IMG/VR virus record: IMGVR_UViG_3300045933_000150
Span: 1-46,585 of that record
Source of the DNA: a virus
Strand: one strand, 5' to 3'
DNA length: 46,585 bases
The position numbers were made by a program, and so were the translations under genes. Shown here piece by piece: positions 45,216 through 46,585 of this stretch (positions within the stretch are counted from its first letter, which is position 1; each line of letters begins with the position of its first letter). Below the pieces are notes generated by a model that was not told the DNA's origin, ran no database searches, and saw nothing but the letters and a program-made list of their open reading frames with translations.

Positions 45216-46102
45216 CGCTCACGGATCTCTACGCGTGCTTGGAGAGGGACTACCGGCTGAACGGGCGAGCCTCGCTCGAGGTGCTTCCCTACCACAAGGG
45301 GCCGGTGATAGCCTTCTTCGCCGGGCGACAGGCCGAGGACCTGACCGGGGCCGACATCGCGGCCTACAAGGAGTGGCGGTTGAAATCCGTGGCCCCGGGC
45401 ACGGTGAACAACGACCTCCGCTACCTCTCTTCGGCCTACTCGAAGGCCCTTGACGAGGAACTGATCGGCCGGCGGCCCCGGATCAAGTGCCTCCGGGTGG
45501 ACAACGCGCGCCAGGGGTTCCTGAGGCCCCGGGGCTTCGACCGGCTGGCCAAGTGCCTTGAGACCCTCTCCCCGGTCGTCGGGCAGCTGGCCCGGGCGCT
45601 CTACTCGTTAGGGTGGCGGTCGGGGGAACTCAAGAGGCTGGCCTGGAGCGAGGTGGACGTCACGGGGTGGGTTCTCCGCCTCCCAGCGGCCCGCCACAAG
45701 AACAGGCAGCCGAAGTCAGTGGCCCTGGCCGGCGAGGCGCTACGGGTCTTCCAGGCCCGCTGGGCGGCCCGCCAGGGACCATGGGTCTTCCACCGCTACG
45801 GCGGGGAGCCGGTCCGGCACATCGGCGACGTCTGGCGGCATGCCTGCCGGGCGACCGGGCACCAGGGGCTCCGGCCCCACGACCTGAGGCGCAGTTTCGC
45901 CCGGAACGCCCTCCACGCCGGCCTCAAGATCCCCACGATCATGCTGATCGGGGGGTGGAGGACCATGAGCGTGTTCCTCCGCTACGCGATCCAGGACGAC
46001 CGGGACATGCGGCTGGCCCTGGCCCAGCTGTCGGCTTGGACGGAGAAGGGCGGGGACGAGGCCGAGGGGCCGATCCTCAAGTTGCCGGCCGAGAGGGCGT
46101 GA
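45212..46102 (+). CDS. int: Tyrosine integrase, 296 aa
   Basis: ATG at 45212 (ATGA). An N-terminal SAM-like core-binding region (about 1-100) with TGADIAAYKEWRLKSVAPGT and NDLRYLSSAYSKAL. The catalytic domain has Arg136 (GWRSGEL), a Lys near 163, the HxxR pair His223/Arg226 (HDLRRS), Trp249 in the His/Trp position and Tyr258 (FLRYAI) as the nucleophile. All key residues are present. It would recombine attP with host attB. The tRNA-Leu fragment 325 bases downstream is a fitting attP core. Confidence 0.9.
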   Translation: MTLTDLYACLERDYRLNGRASLEVLPYHKGPVIAFFAGRQAEDLTGADIAAYKEWRLKSVAPGTVNNDLRYLSSAYSKALDEELIGRRPRIKCLRVDNARQGFLRPRGFDRLAKCLETLSPVVGQLARALYSLGWRSGELKRLAWSEVDVTGWVLRLPAARHKNRQPKSVALAGEALRVFQARWAARQGPWVFHRYGGEPVRHIGDVWRHACRATGHQGLRPHDLRRSFARNALHAGLKIPTIMLIGGWRTMSVFLRYAIQDDRDMRLALAQLSAWTEKGGDEAEGPILKLPAERA

Positions 46103-46104
46103 AA

Positions 46105-46344
46105 TCACCCCCTTGACTTCTCGTGGCCGTTACGGTTTATTGTGTCCGGTATGGCGTCGGACACGAAGAGATCGGCGTACCGCGAACCTGAAGAGCCCCT
46201 GACCCTACGGGCGAACCGAGAGAGGATCTCGATTGCCGCGCGCCTCGAGATTCCACCGAAGTCTTCGGCGATGTCGTCAAGGACGATGATGGTTTCGCGG
46301 GAGAGCCGCAAGGTCATGGATTCGGGGTACTTCACCTTGAGCAT
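46105..46344 (-). CDS. Small ribbon-helix-helix-like DNA-binding protein, 79 aa
   Basis: ATG at 46344 was chosen since GGAGG lies 8 bases upstream; ATGs at 46350 and 46359 are in frame. The strand SMTLRLSRE, helix TIIVLDDIAEDFG and helix ISRRAAIEILSRFARR match the RHH plan of CopG/Arc-type regulators, which bind operators as dimers. The tail is polar. It is convergent with the integrase, next to attP, and may control the integration or early genes. It is the only clear small DNA-binding regulator of classical type in the window. No CI-like repressor is seen. Confidence 0.6.
   Translation of the reverse strand: MLKVKYPESMTLRLSRETIIVLDDIAEDFGGISRRAAIEILSRFARRVRGSSGSRYADLFVSDAIPDTINRNGHEKSRG
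46113..46141 (+). promoter_or_regulatory. Sigma70-like promoter over the 3' end of the ribbon-helix-helix gene
   Basis: TTGACT (46113-46118), a 17-base spacer and TTTATT (46136-46141). It is the best sigma70 match I found in the window. It fires toward attP and, if the genome is circular, toward the left early operon; it is antisense to the RHH gene. Confidence 0.5.
46142..46164. promoter_or_regulatory. Inverted repeat GTGTCCG-N9-CGGACAC at the promoter start site
   Basis: Perfect 7-bp arms (46142-46148 and 46158-46164) with centres 16 bp apart, directly after the -10 at 46136. It has the place of an operator. It is also coding for the RHH protein on the other strand. Confidence 0.45.
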
Positions 46345-46426
46345 TGACATGGCCTCCATTGTGGCCGAAAAGGGTTACTTGTGCAAGCCGAACGCAACGC
46401 GAAGTCGTTCAGGTGATTCCTCAAAG

Positions 46427-46480
46427 TGCCGAGGCCGGGAGTTGAACCCGGAAGGACCGTTGGGTCCACTAGACCCTCAA
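46427..46480 (-). other. attP core candidate: 3' fragment of tRNA-Leu(GAG)
   Basis: Read on the - strand: anticodon loop TTGAGGG (46480-46474, anticodon GAG), 3' half of the anticodon stem TCTAG, a long variable arm GGACC-CAAC-GGTCC, T arm CCGGG-TTCAACT-CCCGG, 3' acceptor strand CCTCGGC, and A as discriminator. These are features of tRNA-Leu. The 5' half (acceptor 5' strand, D arm, 5' anticodon stem) is missing: the sequence before the loop is not complementary. A tRNA cut at the anticodon loop next to int is the form of a phage att site. CCA is not encoded. Confidence 0.75.
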
Positions 46481-46585
46481 CCGACGTGCCATAAGTTAAG
46501 CGTCGCGTCCGGCTCATCAACCCCTAACCGGATCTCCGCACAGGGCTCCGGCAGGGACCCATCTCCTTCTACCTTTCTGGCCCGG

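Noticed and set aside
46358-46386. Promoter TTGCAC-N17-CACAAT for the ribbon-helix-helix gene
   Set aside because: The predicted start site would fall after the GGAGG ribosome site, so the site would not be transcribed. It would need a leaderless start at 46350.
1-46585. CRISPR array, rRNA genes or insertion sequence
   Set aside because: No regularly spaced repeats, no rRNA-like sequence and no transposase were seen.

Overview
This window looks like a complete or near-complete genome of a temperate tailed phage with a short (podovirus-like) tail, infecting a high-G+C bacterium. The evidence is a full set of head genes (small and large terminase, P22-like portal, scaffold, major capsid protein), large putative internal virion proteins, a tyrosine integrase, and next to it a 3' fragment of a host tRNA-Leu gene that can serve as attP. 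I see no tape-measure protein, tail tube or sheath, which argues for a short tail. Strong Shine-Dalgarno sequences, a lipobox protein and a signal peptide suggest a Gram-negative host. The host itself cannot be named from the sequence.

Layout. (1) Positions 1-11356, + strand: about 30 small genes, nearly all joined by 4-bp ATGA/GTGA overlaps. They include a recombination module (Sak4-like ATPase, DUF669-type protein, PD-(D/E)XK nuclease) and a long run of accessory genes with zinc ribbons and small membrane proteins. The run begins with a terminator-like hairpin that overlaps a competing hairpin. (2) Positions 38904-11334, - strand: one 27.5-kb late operon in the order terminase, portal, scaffold, capsid, decoration, membrane/lipoprotein cassette, secreted protein, fibre and lectin-like tail proteins, heparinase II/III-like tailspike, tail adaptor and nozzle, separate S74-type chaperone, internal virion proteins. 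One + strand membrane-protein gene (14078-14359) lies inside it. (3) Positions 38905-39175: divergent control region dense in repeats and palindromes. (4) Positions 39176-40149, + strand: multi-zinc-finger protein plus a small membrane protein. (5) Positions 40150-40846: non-coding, with G+C-rich repeats, then an A+T-rich stretch with three TTGTAA/TTTACA inverted repeats and two leader hairpins. (6) Positions 40847-46102, + strand: second early operon, with a short beta-clamp-like protein and the integrase last. (7) Positions 46105-46585: a small ribbon-helix-helix protein on the - strand, a + strand promoter firing across its 3' end, and the tRNA-Leu fragment.

How it may work. The integrase would act on the tRNA-Leu fragment beside its gene. 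The Sak4/DUF669 pair and the nuclease would handle recombination. I find no recognisable DNA polymerase, replicative helicase or primase, so replication probably relies on the host, perhaps through the clamp-like protein. If the contig is circular, transcripts from the right arm would meet the terminator at 16-60 before the left operon, which makes anti-termination or attenuation plausible. No endolysin was recognised, although a holin-like and a spanin-like gene are present.
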